A stretch of DNA of 19,805 bases from Desulfobulbaceae bacterium UBA2262 (GCA_002347185.1 DDXK01000107.1:2116-21920), one strand, 5' to 3'; positions 7,005-15,567 are shown, counted from the first letter of the stretch. Notes: generated from the sequence alone by a model not told the origin. A program made the numbers and translations.

Positions 7005-7322
7005 ATGAAAACGCGGGCAACGGCCGCCATTTATAAAATTTCCGCGGCAGCGGCCAAGCTCGCTCTGCATCCCCGCACCTTGCGAAATTACGAAAAGGCC
7101 GGGCTCATCAAACCGATCCGGCGCGGCGCCTGGCGCTATTATTCGGAGCTCGACCTCGTATGGCTCAGGTGCCTCTTCGCCATGATCCACAAGGGGGGGA
7201 TCACCATCGTTGCCATCGGCAAGCTGCTGCGTTACGCCCCCTGCTGGGAAGTGGCCGATTGCCCGGAGGGCAAGCGCCGGCACTGCCCGGTTTTTTCCGA
7301 GCGGCGGCAGGGCAGGCCCTGA
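7005..7322 (+). CDS. Small MerR-like DNA-binding protein with C-terminal Cys-Trp-Glu cysteine motif
   Basis: Protein of 105 residues. Residues 10-55 match the MerR winged-helix pattern: YKISAAAAKLALHPRTLRNYEKAGLI, then RRYYSE-like spacing ending in a WLRCL helix. The C-terminus (APCWEVADCPEGKRRHCPVF) has Cys80, Cys86 and Cys94, a motif often found at the end of Desulfobacterota sensors and regulators. It could bind a metal or an iron-sulfur cluster, but that is inference. The long dimer helix of classical metal-sensing MerR proteins is missing, so it is short for the family. AGGGAG lies five bases before the ATG. It ends 18 bases from the convergent methyltransferase gene and probably forms a transcript with the sensor upstream. 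Confidence 0.75.
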   Translation: MKTRATAAIYKISAAAAKLALHPRTLRNYEKAGLIKPIRRGAWRYYSELDLVWLRCLFAMIHKGGITIVAIGKLLRYAPCWEVADCPEGKRRHCPVFSERRQGRP

Positions 7323-7336
7323 AGGACTCGGGACGC

Positions 7337-7348
7337 CCGGCTAGCCGG
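7337..7348. repeat. Palindrome between convergent genes
   Basis: CCGGCTAGCCGG is a perfect 12-base palindrome whose centre holds the stop codon of the minus-strand methyltransferase gene. It might act as a weak bidirectional transcript end, but no T-run is present on either side. Confidence 0.35.
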
Positions 7349-8156
7349 TGTTGAGCAGGGCCCAGGAGCACCAGCGCTCGTTACGGTTTCGCTCCAGGAA
7401 TTTCAGCCCCTGCCGCGGCAGGGCGGCAAGCAGCTCTTCCTCCATGCCGGGGATGAAGCCGGAGAGCAGGTAGAGACGGGCCCGCCAGAATTCGGGCTTT
7501 TGAAAAAGCTCCAGCATCAGGCCCTTGTAGAGGTTGGCCATGACCAGGTCAACCCGGGTGTCCGGGCATTGGGCGCGCAGGTCTGCCTCCAGGACCGTGA
7601 CCTTTCCCTCCACCTGGTTGCGGAGGACATTGGCCCTGGCCACTTCGCAGGCCAGCCGGTTATTGTCCAGGGCAGTGATGCGGCCGATGCCGAGTTTCGC
7701 CGCGGCAATGGCCAGAAGCCCGGTGCCGCAGCCCAGATCGAGGGCGGTGTCGAGGCGAAGCTCCGGGCTGCGTCCATACTTGAGCAGGCTGGTGAGGCAG
7801 AGGCGGGTGGAAGGGTGGAAGCCGCTGCCGAAGATGACGCTGGGGTCGAGGCGGACATCGGCCTCGGTTGCTTCCCAGACCGGAGCCACCGTGAAGTTGT
7901 CGATGCGGAAGGCCCCTATCTCCCTGCCCGCTTCCCAGTCGCTGTAGTCGAGATCCGCCGCGTAGATCACCCTGGCGCCGCTTTCCGCGCACAGTTCCGC
8001 GACCAGCCGTTCTTTGGGGCGGTGAAAGAAGAGGATGGCTGTTTCATCCTCGATCCAGGCGCCGATCAGGTCGGGGTCGGAGATGGCCGGAAGCTCGCGG
8101 CGGTCGAGATGGTAGGTGTAGAGTCGCTTGTAGCTGGTGTGGGGAGGCCTGAGCAT
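7341..8156 (-). CDS. Divergent PrmA-like (ribosomal protein L11) methyltransferase
   Basis: SAM-dependent methyltransferase of 271 residues, close to the usual PrmA length. The SAM motif I is DLGCGTGLLAI (140-150), followed by an acidic loop end (ALDNN, 162-166). The PrmA signature that normally reads DPGxAFGTGxHxTT is present as DPSVIFGSGFHPST (104-117), and the catalytic-site motif is MANLYKGLM (207-214). PrmA trimethylates amino groups of ribosomal protein L11. The N-terminal 100 residues would be the substrate-recognition domain but show little I can recognise, so the substrate may differ. AAAGG precedes the start by six bases. It may be co-transcribed with the DUF748 gene 126 bases upstream, across a structured spacer. 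Confidence 0.8.
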   Translation of the reverse strand: MLRPPHTSYKRLYTYHLDRRELPAISDPDLIGAWIEDETAILFFHRPKERLVAELCAESGARVIYAADLDYSDWEAGREIGAFRIDNFTVAPVWEATEADVRLDPSVIFGSGFHPSTRLCLTSLLKYGRSPELRLDTALDLGCGTGLLAIAAAKLGIGRITALDNNRLACEVARANVLRNQVEGKVTVLEADLRAQCPDTRVDLVMANLYKGLMLELFQKPEFWRARLYLLSGFIPGMEEELLAALPRQGLKFLERNRNERWCSWALLNTG

Positions 8157-8232
8157 GGAAAACCTTTCAGAGGGTGGTGCTGGGCCGGCGCGGGTTTTCC
8201 CAAGCGATCCGGCGTTTTTCTTGAACTCCGCG

Positions 8233-8272
8233 GCAGGCTCCCGCCACTGCCGGCAGTGCCCTCAGGGCCTGC
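8233..8272. repeat. Nested inverted repeats between the DUF748 and methyltransferase genes
   Basis: A perfect 14-base palindrome, CACTGCCGGCAGTG (8245-8258), is flanked by GCAGGC (8233-8238) and GCCTGC (8267-8272), which are reverse complements around nearly the same centre. The RNA could fold into one long GC hairpin. No T-run follows on the minus strand, so attenuation or mRNA processing is as likely as termination. Confidence 0.5.
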
Positions 8273-8282
8273 ACGCCGGCCC

Positions 8283-11200
8283 CTACTGGTTGAAGCGATC
8301 CAGGGTGAAATCGGCCCTGGACCTCACGGCAAGCGGGCTGTCGGCCCCAAGGATCCTCGGTGAGGCGATCCCGAGGCGTTTGGCAGGGAGCTTGAATTTC
8401 TCCAGAAGATAGAGGCGGATGTTTGCCGCCCGCTCCTCGGCGAGCTGGAGAAGCTCCTCTTTCCTGATGCTGGCCTCGCTGCTGCTCTTTTCCTCACCGG
8501 CCGGCGCAACCTGTTCCTGGGAAAGCGGCTTGGTGATCTCCTCCTTGCCGTAGGCCGCCGCCATCTTCTGGCTGAGCTGGGCCTCGGCCCGCCGGCGTCG
8601 CTCTTCCTCTTCCCGACGCAGCTTTGCAAAGAGGATCTTCCGATCCGCCTGGTCGTCGGCGGCCCCGCTGATGATGAGCTTGAGTCCGGGCCGTTTTCGC
8701 AGAGCCTCGCCGAGGCTGGCAAGCTCCTGCGCTCCGGAGGCCTCCACCCCCGTCTCTCCAGGCTTGAAGGCGAGAAAGGCGGGTACGCTCCCGTTGGCCA
8801 GGGATTCGTTGAGCACCGTGAAGGGAGAGGCCCCTGTCCTGGCGAGCAGGCCGCTTATGTGTTTGGCAATGGATTTGCCGAAGGAAAAATCCTTGCTGGC
8901 CAGGTCGCCGCTGCTGCTGATGTTGAGGGAAAATTCCTGCTGTTCGTCGGCGAGCAGGGCCAGGGTCAGGGGCAGCAGGCGGCTTCCGTCCGTGAGCTGG
9001 CCAAGGCGCAGGCCGTTGATGGTCAGCTGGCTGTTGGCGGAAAGGGTGTTTCCCTCTTTTTTGAGGAGGCTCACCAGCTTGAGGGTTCCCGCCGCCGGCC
9101 GATAGCCGAGTACCGGCTCCAGGTAGGGGGAGAATTCGGTCAGGGCGGCGCCGGAGATGCCGATCTTGCAATCAGCGCCCAGGCTGGGGGCAAAAAAAGA
9201 AAAATCTCCGGAGAGGATCAGTGGGGTGCGGTTGTTGACGATGCCGCTCAGGTCGAGGCGGCAAAGATTTTCCGGTTTGTTGGCAAGGTCGCTGACGGTG
9301 CCGTTGATTTCCTGGATGGCGGCCTCAAGGGCCGGAGAAACCCGCTGGTCGCTCAGATGCACCGTGCCCTTGGTCAGGGAGATTTCCTTGACGCTGAGGG
9401 CGACGGGAGAGGGTCCGTTCTGATCGCCCTGCCGCAGGAAGAGCAGCGAGCGCATGGTGGTCTGCGGCTCCTCGCGCCAGCGGAGAACCGGTTGTTCCAC
9501 GAAGAGCTGGCCGAGGTCGATCCAGGATGCTTTCAGATCGGCGTTGATGTTTTCCGTGTAGGCGTTCCGCCAGGAGAGCAGCGGCTGTTTGCCGCCGGCG
9601 GCAAAATCGCTGATCGTCACCCCGCCGGTGAAGGTGGCCTCGGGCAGGCGGATGGTCCCGTTGGCCTGGAGCTCGCCGCCAGTGATGGCGGGCCGCAGCC
9701 AGCCCTTGAAGAGGGAAGAGAGGACGGTGAGGGGCAATTTCTCCAGCCGGGAGGTGAAGGCCGCGTTGAAGGGCGCGAACTGGATCGGTCCTTCCAGGGA
9801 AAGCGCCCCGCCGCCCTGAACGGTCGCCTCCAGGGACATGACCCCCTTTCGATTTTCCTGGTCTCCGATCTCGATTCTGGACGTAACATCTTCCAGCCGT
9901 TGCTCGAGGGCGGGCATGCGGATCCCGGCACTGCGCAGGATGATGGCGCCCTGGCCCGCTTCGAGGGAGGTGAGGCTCAAGCGCCAGCTGTCCGTTTTTT
10001 CCGGCCTGGACCAGTTTGCCTTGCCATCCTTGTCCCAGCGCATAAGGAGAATCGCCTTCTCTCCCTTGATTCTGCCAAGATGCAGGGTCCGCTCGCGGCT
10101 GTCCAGCCCTGCCTCGCTGAGGCGGAGGAGGGGCAGGCGCAGCCATTCCTCCTTCCGGGCGGTCAGGGAAAGTTTTTCGATTTCCGCCTTCAGGCCTGAG
10201 AGGACAAACTCCTCGCTCTTCCCGGAGGAGGCGCCGGCGGGGCGCCAGCGGAAGCGGCTTTCCATGCTCGTGGCCACGCCGCTGGCAATGCGCAGGTCCT
10301 GATCGCTGGCGAGGTAGGGGCTGAAGCGGGCAAGGTCGAGCTGGTTGAGCACCAGGAGTCCCTCTGCCTGCAAGGGGCTTGCCTGCAGCGAGCCCTGCGC
10401 GGAGAGGCGGGCGGCCGCGCCGCTTTTTGCGCTCAGGGCGAAGGAGGCCGGGGAGGCGCCATGGTCGTCATAGCCGGTGATGGTGAGTTGAAGGTCGGTC
10501 AGGCTGTGCCGCAGCTCGGCCCCGCGCGGACGGTCCGTGAAGTGGAGGGTGCCGCCCTGCACCTGGAGCTGATCGATGCGCAGGTGGCTTTCCTTTGTGC
10601 CATTGCTTGCCGGAGCCTCATTTTTGCGGGCAGGTCGAGCCAGAAAGGACCAGGCGCCCTTTTTGTCCCTGGCCGGAAAAAGCTCGAGATCTTGCAGGGC
10701 GATCTTCTGGAAGTGATAGCGCCGTTTCAGAGGGCTGAAGCTTCCCTGGAAGCTGAGCTGCTCGATCTTGTGGGCCTTGCCTTCCTGCCCCTGGACGGTC
10801 AGCTGGCGAAAGAGGCCCTCGCCTTCGATGTCGAGCCGGGATTCCGCGTTGGTTTCCTGGGAAAAAACCAGCTTGCCGGTGAACTCGGCGACACCCTTGT
10901 CGATTTTCAGGCGCCAGTTTTCCGGCAGGTAGTCCAGATAGCGGGGCAGGTCGATATCCTTGAGGTTGAGGTCCAGGGAGGCCTGCACGGTCTTTCCGGT
11001 CATGGCCGTTTCGCCGGTGAGGTTGATGGGGCTGCCGTTGATTTTGGCCGAAAAGCTGGGCTTGACGTACTGGCCGGCCTGGTAGGCGATGTTGGAAAGC
11101 GAGGGAACGCTCAGGTTGAGCTCTTCAACGCTGTGCGTTTTTCCGGTGGGCTGATCGTCGAAGGTGAGGCGGCTGCCGGAAACGGAGATGTTGTTCAGGG

Positions 11201-11780
11201 AATAGAGCAGGGGCTCCTCTCGGTCCGGGAAGAGATCCTGCATCGCCTGCCCCGCGTTGTAGCTGCCGTCCTTGTGCCGGACCAGATGGAGAAAGAGCTG
11301 CTCCGCCTGCACGGCCCTGGCCACCGTCTGGCCGGAGAAAAGGCCGGAAAGCTCGAAGTCGATGCTGGCCCTGCCGACGGAGAGGAAGGGGTCGACCGGA
11401 TCGTCCTTTGCCGAAAGCTTGGGCCCGACGATGAGGTTTTGGACCGTGAGCCTCAGGGTGAAGGGGTCGAAAGCCGCCCCGGCGATGGTCACCGGCCGTT
11501 GCAGGCGTTTGCCCAGCCGCTCTGCGAAGGTGGTTGTTGTCAAGCGCGGGATCAGGAGGTAACCGCAGGCGAGAAAGATCAGGAAGCCCGCGAGCAGGGC
11601 AAGAAGGCCGCTTGTGAAGAGGAGACGACCCCGGCCGCCGCTCGGGGGGCGGTCGGCTCGCGCTCTTGGCGGCTGAGGCGGGATTTCCTGCTTTTCTTCA
11701 GGCTTTTCCGAGGTGGGTGCCGGTTCCTGGGCGATGCTGATGCCGCCAAAATCGTCCGGCTGTGTCTCGTTGTTGCTCAT
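8283..11780 (-). CDS. DUF748/AsmA-like giant membrane-anchored protein
   Basis: Protein of 1165 residues from ATG 11780; an upstream in-frame extension to 11843 lacks protein-like character and is not used. After a Pro/Glu-rich cytoplasmic tail there is one membrane helix (about 53-77), then the AsmA-type start (LGKRLQRPVTIAGAAFDPFTLRLTVQNL), and a very long periplasmic region of repeating beta-strand-like segments typical of DUF748. Near the C-terminus (about 1010-1150) a charged helical stretch rich in Glu, Arg and Lys precedes a short closing segment ending in RSRADFTLDRFNQ. AsmA-like proteins form elongated bridges across the periplasm and are implicated in lipid transport and outer-membrane homeostasis in model bacteria; for DUF748 members this is extrapolation. 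The divergent neighbour is plsC, which fits a membrane-lipid context. The start has only a weak ribosome binding site. Confidence 0.85.
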   Translation of the reverse strand: MSNNETQPDDFGGISIAQEPAPTSEKPEEKQEIPPQPPRARADRPPSGGRGRLLFTSGLLALLAGFLIFLACGYLLIPRLTTTTFAERLGKRLQRPVTIAGAAFDPFTLRLTVQNLIVGPKLSAKDDPVDPFLSVGRASIDFELSGLFSGQTVARAVQAEQLFLHLVRHKDGSYNAGQAMQDLFPDREEPLLYSLNNISVSGSRLTFDDQPTGKTHSVEELNLSVPSLSNIAYQAGQYVKPSFSAKINGSPINLTGETAMTGKTVQASLDLNLKDIDLPRYLDYLPENWRLKIDKGVAEFTGKLVFSQETNAESRLDIEGEGLFRQLTVQGQEGKAHKIEQLSFQGSFSPLKRRYHFQKIALQDLELFPARDKKGAWSFLARPARKNEAPASNGTKESHLRIDQLQVQGGTLHFTDRPRGAELRHSLTDLQLTITGYDDHGASPASFALSAKSGAAARLSAQGSLQASPLQAEGLLVLNQLDLARFSPYLASDQDLRIASGVATSMESRFRWRPAGASSGKSEEFVLSGLKAEIEKLSLTARKEEWLRLPLLRLSEAGLDSRERTLHLGRIKGEKAILLMRWDKDGKANWSRPEKTDSWRLSLTSLEAGQGAIILRSAGIRMPALEQRLEDVTSRIEIGDQENRKGVMSLEATVQGGGALSLEGPIQFAPFNAAFTSRLEKLPLTVLSSLFKGWLRPAITGGELQANGTIRLPEATFTGGVTISDFAAGGKQPLLSWRNAYTENINADLKASWIDLGQLFVEQPVLRWREEPQTTMRSLLFLRQGDQNGPSPVALSVKEISLTKGTVHLSDQRVSPALEAAIQEINGTVSDLANKPENLCRLDLSGIVNNRTPLILSGDFSFFAPSLGADCKIGISGAALTEFSPYLEPVLGYRPAAGTLKLVSLLKKEGNTLSANSQLTINGLRLGQLTDGSRLLPLTLALLADEQQEFSLNISSSGDLASKDFSFGKSIAKHISGLLARTGASPFTVLNESLANGSVPAFLAFKPGETGVEASGAQELASLGEALRKRPGLKLIISGAADDQADRKILFAKLRREEEERRRRAEAQLSQKMAAAYGKEEITKPLSQEQVAPAGEEKSSSEASIRKEELLQLAEERAANIRLYLLEKFKLPAKRLGIASPRILGADSPLAVRSRADFTLDRFNQ

Positions 11781-11828
11781 GGGGCATGGTTCCCGAAATG
11801 CGGATATCTGGTTTTTTTCTCTGCCTGC

Positions 11829-11857
11829 TTGGCAGGGTGGCAAGGTAATGCTAAAAT
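11829..11857 (+). promoter_or_regulatory. Sigma-70 type promoter for plsC
   Basis: TTGGCA (11829-11834), a 17-base spacer and TAAAAT (11852-11857) match the consensus at 5/6 in both boxes. Transcription would start near 11864, giving a leader of about 74 bases. Confidence 0.65.
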
Positions 11858-11937
11858 AACAGGCTTCCTGGAAAACGAAAGCAAAAACGCCGGCTCCATG
11901 CTGGTAAAATTATCATAAAAGTGGCAAGGAGTTCAAA

Positions 11938-12669
11938 GTGTTTACCTCTCTGCGCGGTATTGCGGTTCTGGCCCTCACCCCCCTCCTGACGGGGCTGATC
12001 AGCATCATCGCCCTCGTTATGGTGGGCGTTCTGCGGCGCCCCGCCTCGGAGGTGCAGTTTCTCCCCCGTTACTGGGGGCGCTTCATCGCCTGGCTCAGCG
12101 GGGTTTCCGTATCGGTGCGCGGCGTCGAGGCGCTGGAACAGGGCAGGCCCTATATCTTTGCGGCCAACCACCAGAGCCAGTTCGATATCTTCGTGCTGCA
12201 GGGCTATCTGGGCTTTGATTTTCGCTGGCTGGCCAAGCTCGAGCTCTTCAAAATCCCGGTTTTCGGCGCGGCCATGCGCAAGGCCGGCTACATCCCCGTT
12301 GACCGGGCCCACGGCCGCAGGGCGATTCAGAGCCTGGACGAGGCGGCGAAACGTATTGCCGACGGCACCTCGGTGATCATCTTTCCGGAGGGGACGCGAA
12401 GTCCGGACGGCAGGCTGGGGCAGTTCAAGGCCGGAGCCATGGTGCTGGCCATCAAGGCCGGGGTGCCGGTGGTGCCGGTGGCCATCGCCGGCACCCATCG
12501 GGTGCTGCCCAAGGGCAGGCTGCTGGCCCGGCCCGGCCGGGTGGAGATCCTGGTCGGCGCGCCCATTGAAACCAGCGCGTACTCCCTCAAGCAGAAACAG
12601 GAGCTGGCCGAGTTGCTGCAGGCCAGAGTCGCCGAGCTTCTCGCCTCTCTCTCCTCACCCGACGCCTGA
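11938..12669 (+). CDS. plsC: 1-acyl-sn-glycerol-3-phosphate acyltransferase (PlsC)
   Basis: Transfers an acyl chain to lysophosphatidic acid to make phosphatidic acid, the second acylation in phospholipid synthesis, at the cytoplasmic membrane. The protein has 243 residues with an N-terminal hydrophobic helix (about 8-32). The catalytic HxxxxD motif is NHQSQFD (His78, Asp83). The substrate-binding block FPEGTRS is at 149-155, and VPVAIAGTH at 179-187 is the fourth family motif. Translation starts at GTG 11938, with AAGGAG six bases before it; no ATG fits as well. It has its own promoter and ends six bases from the convergent STAS-like gene. Confidence 0.93.
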   Translation: MFTSLRGIAVLALTPLLTGLISIIALVMVGVLRRPASEVQFLPRYWGRFIAWLSGVSVSVRGVEALEQGRPYIFAANHQSQFDIFVLQGYLGFDFRWLAKLELFKIPVFGAAMRKAGYIPVDRAHGRRAIQSLDEAAKRIADGTSVIIFPEGTRSPDGRLGQFKAGAMVLAIKAGVPVVPVAIAGTHRVLPKGRLLARPGRVEILVGAPIETSAYSLKQKQELAELLQARVAELLASLSSPDA

Positions 12670-12675
12670 CCGGAA

Positions 12676-13074
12676 TCACTCCTTTTTCCCGGGCAGTGCC
12701 GCGATCCACCGCCGGGCCTCTTCCTGGCTGTGTACCACACAGACCGTATCCTCGGGGTTGTAGACCTCGTGCAGGGATTCCATCATCCTGCCGACCCCGA
12801 AGGAGAGAGGGGTCTCGCCCGCAAAAACCGTGGCCCTGATTTTTTTCCTTTCCTTGAGGCCCTTGTACACCGAGGGAATCTGCTGGGCATCTCTGGCGGT
12901 GAAGAGGATTTCGACCTCGTCGTCGAAGGTGACCAGTTCGACATAGTCCGGCCCGATGCGGTGGTCTGCTTCTACTTTCCGGAAGTGATCCAGGAGGTCG
13001 TGCATGGTTATCCGGCCGCAGCAGTGGGTGACGAGGAGCTTCTCTCCGGGGTCGTAGGTGTAGCGCAGGGGCAT
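12676..13074 (-). CDS. Hypothetical protein, STAS/SpoIIAA-like
   Basis: Protein of 132 residues with no name I can assign. The pattern (YTYDPGEKLLVTHCCGRITMHDLL at the start, VELVTFDD in the middle, GRMMESL and HSQEEARRWIA near the end) resembles small STAS-like or SpoIIAA-like single-domain proteins, which usually bind partner proteins rather than catalyse. No signal peptide or membrane helix is visible. The ATG at 13074 is chosen because GGAG lies six bases upstream and because the likely promoter would start transcription near 13094, downstream of the alternative TTG at 13101. It appears to be a single-gene transcript, separate from the LD-carboxypeptidase gene upstream. Confidence 0.75.
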   Translation of the reverse strand: MPLRYTYDPGEKLLVTHCCGRITMHDLLDHFRKVEADHRIGPDYVELVTFDDEVEILFTARDAQQIPSVYKGLKERKKIRATVFAGETPLSFGVGRMMESLHEVYNPEDTVCVVHSQEEARRWIAALPGKKE

Positions 13075-13080
13075 GTTCGG

Positions 13081-13084
13081 CTCC
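13081..13084 (-). promoter_or_regulatory. Ribosome binding site fixing the STAS-like gene start
   Basis: GGAG on the minus strand, six bases before ATG 13074; it supports this start over the upstream TTG. Confidence 0.6.
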
Positions 13085-13100
13085 GTTTGATATATCTCCA

Positions 13101-13130
13101 ATCATCCGGGGAAAGAGGGTGCCTTGTCAA
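13101..13130 (-). promoter_or_regulatory. Sigma-70 type promoter for the STAS-like gene
   Basis: On the minus strand TTGACA (13130-13125), an 18-base spacer and GATGAT (13106-13101). The -35 box is perfect and the -10 box matches 4/6. Confidence 0.5.
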
Positions 13131-13177
13131 GGTGGAAGAACGAGGGAGGGCAAAGCCCGTGCCGGGCGGCGAAAGGC

Positions 13178-14078
13178 TCAGGAGAAAAGTTGGCTCTGGA
13201 TGCGGAGGCGGCCCGAGGAGGAGTCGAGGCTGGCCTCGGCGCCCAGGGGGAGAATCCGGTTGCTGGCGCCGTGGCCGGCCGGGAAATTGGCCCAGACCGG
13301 AATCGGGCGGTCGGCGGTGAGATCCAGGGCCCGCTGCCAGATCAGTTGGAGATCCCCGCACTGGTCAAAGCCGCCCAGCACCAGGCCGGCGATTTTTTTC
13401 AGGCGGCCGGAAGCGGCGAGGTGGGTGAGCAGGCGGTCGATCCGGTAGGGGGCCTCGCCGATATCTTCCAGGACCAGGATGCGTCCCGCATAGTCGGGCT
13501 CCAGGGGGGTGGCGGTCATGTGGACCAGATTGGTGAGGTTGCCGGGCAGCAATCGGCCTTGTGCCTCACCCGCCCTGAGGATCTCCAGTCCCTTGGCCCT
13601 GATCTCGGTTTCCGGCCGGCCCAGGAGCAGATTGCAGAAGGCCTCCTGCGAGGCGCGGTCGGATCTGGGCAGGGTGGTGAGCATGGGCCCGTGGAAGGTG
13701 ATGAGCCCGGTTTCCCTGCCGACGGCGGCAAGGAGCACGGTGAGATCGGAGAAGCCGATCAGGATTTTGGGGTGCCGCCGGATCAGCTCGAAATCGAGGA
13801 GGGGGAGAAGGCGCGCGCAACCGTAGCCGCCACGGGCGGCGATGATCGCCTTCACCTCGGGATCGCGCCAGAGGGCGTGCAGCTCGGCGGCCCGCTCCCG
13901 GTCGCTGCCGGCAAGGTAGCCCTCCCGGCGGAGGACGTTTGCCGGGGGGCGGGTCCGAAAGCCCATTTCGGCGAGCAGTCTGAGCCCGGCGGCAAAATCC
14001 TCCTCGTTCTGCACCGGTCCGGCCGGGGCCGCGATGCCGATGAGGTCGCCGCGCCCGAGAGGCGGAGGGAGGATGGCC

Positions 14079-14095
<17 letters not shown>
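13178..14095 (-). CDS. Muramoyltetrapeptide LD-carboxypeptidase (peptidase S66, LdcA/MccF family)
   Basis: Cytoplasmic serine peptidase that removes the terminal D-alanine from murein tetrapeptides during cell-wall recycling; relatives (MccF) cleave microcin-type nucleotide peptides. The protein has 305 residues from ATG 14095. I see the nucleophile Ser116 in GFSDLT, and the other triad members Glu210 in LEDIGE and His275 in AGHG, plus the conserved ARGGYG (87-92) and GNLTNL (185-190). All three catalytic residues are present. The start overlaps the end of coaX by 17 bases, so the two genes are translationally coupled or at least co-transcribed. An upstream in-frame extension to 14137 lies inside coaX and looks non-coding in this frame. 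No clear ribosome binding site is visible. Confidence 0.9.
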
Positions 14096-14849
<754 letters not shown>

Positions 14850-14857
14850 AGGCATCT

Positions 14858-14861
14858 CTCC
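14858..14861 (-). promoter_or_regulatory. Ribosome binding site deciding the coaX start
   Basis: GGAG on the minus strand sits eight bases before ATG 14849 and only two before ATG 14855, favouring 14849. Confidence 0.6.
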
Positions 14862-14883
14862 GGGAAGTTTTCGTAGCGAACTG

Positions 14884-14913
14884 ACTGTAACAGAAAGGGC
14901 CGCCTGCTGTCCA
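14884..14913 (-). promoter_or_regulatory. Possible promoter for coaX
   Basis: On the minus strand TGGACA (14913-14908), an 18-base spacer and TACAGT (14889-14884), with TG one base before the -10 box (extended -10). The spacing is slightly long. Confidence 0.35.
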
Positions 14914-14960
14914 CGGGAAGGAGCGGCAGGAAAATTTTTGCCCATCCGGCAAGGTCGGCC

Positions 14961-14989
14961 TTGACGAAGGCCGGCGGGCGCAGAAAAAT
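14961..14989 (+). promoter_or_regulatory. Possible promoter for cutA
   Basis: TTGACG (14961-14966), a 17-base spacer and AAAAAT (14984-14989). The -35 box matches 5/6 and the -10 box 4/6 but lacks the first T. Confidence 0.35.
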
Positions 14990-15020
14990 AGAGGTGCGCC
15001 CATGCTTGTCCGGGGGCGGG

Positions 15021-15025
15021 GGAGG
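15021..15025 (+). promoter_or_regulatory. Ribosome binding site fixing the cutA start
   Basis: GGAGG lies six bases before ATG 15032, favouring it over the in-frame ATG at 15002. Confidence 0.7.
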
Positions 15026-15031
15026 TTCGCC

Positions 15032-15358
15032 ATGACAGAGTACATCGTGATAGTCACCACCGTGACCAGAGCCGAGGATGCGGAGCGGATCGCCCGGCTG
15101 CTGCTGGAGAAGAGGCTGGCCGCCTGCGCACAGGTGCTGGCGCCCATGACCAGCTGGTACTGGTGGCAGGGAAAGATTGAGAGCGCCGGCGAGCATTGCT
15201 GCCTGCTCAAGAGCAGAAGGGAGCTCTTTGCCGAGGTGGAGGCAGCGATCCGCAGCGTCCATCCTTATGAGGTTCCGGAGATCATCGCCCTGCCCGTTGT
15301 CGCCGGGAGCAGCGACTATCTGGGCTGGCTGGGCGCCGAACTTTCCGGGGAGGGCTGA
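15032..15358 (+). CDS. cutA: Divalent-cation tolerance protein CutA
   Basis: Small trimeric protein of 108 residues with a ferredoxin-like fold, linked to copper and other divalent-cation tolerance, though its exact role is still unclear. The family marks are KRLAACAQV, SWYWWQGKIE, LLKSRRELF and HPYEVPEIIALPV, in normal order and length, ending with a YLGWL segment. Conserved tryptophans and the metal-site residue block around HPYEVPE are present. The next gene starts two bases after its stop, so the pair is co-translated. Confidence 0.94.
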   Translation: MTEYIVIVTTVTRAEDAERIARLLLEKRLAACAQVLAPMTSWYWWQGKIESAGEHCCLLKSRRELFAEVEAAIRSVHPYEVPEIIALPVVAGSSDYLGWLGAELSGEG

Positions 15359-15360
15359 GG

Positions 15361-15567
15361 ATGGAGGAGGGGCAGAAAAAAAAGGCGGGCCGCAGGCGCA
15401 ATCCCAGAGAGTATCATTGCCACTGCTGTCGGAAAACCCTGCCCTTCTGCTGGAGCTGCCCGTGCGGTTTCCAGATCTGCGATGACTGCTTCAAGGAAAA
15501 TCTCTGGGGCATCAGCAACGGCCCCACCTGGGTCTGCCCGGACTGCGGCCGGATCCGGATGATGTGA
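15361..15567 (+). CDS. Ten-cysteine zinc-ribbon-like mini-protein
   Basis: Protein of 68 residues with a basic N-terminal tail (KKKAGRRR) and ten cysteines: 20, 22, 23, 30, 33, 35, 40, 43, 59 and 62. The pairs CxxC (20/23, 30/33, 40/43, 59/62) would suffice for two zinc sites; the closing WVCPDCGRIRMM looks like a zinc-ribbon knuckle. I recall similar short proteins being common in Desulfobacterota, but I know no function. It starts two bases after cutA, with GGGGAGGG just before it, so it is surely expressed with cutA. Metal handling or a nucleic-acid-binding role are both possible. Confidence 0.8.
   Translation: MEEGQKKKAGRRRNPREYHCHCCRKTLPFCWSCPCGFQICDDCFKENLWGISNGPTWVCPDCGRIRMM

Noticed and set aside
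4420..7020. An 866-codon open frame on the minus strand
   Set aside because: It is antisense to the sensor gene; its composition (Gly, Gln, Pro, His-rich with no domain pattern) is that of a mirror frame in GC-rich DNA, whereas the plus frame shows clear GAF and HisKA patterns.
10461..11918. A 485-codon plus-strand open frame opposite the DUF748 gene
   Set aside because: Mirror frame of a long GC-rich gene, with no ribosome binding site and no recognisable motif; the same holds for the frame at 8859-10199.
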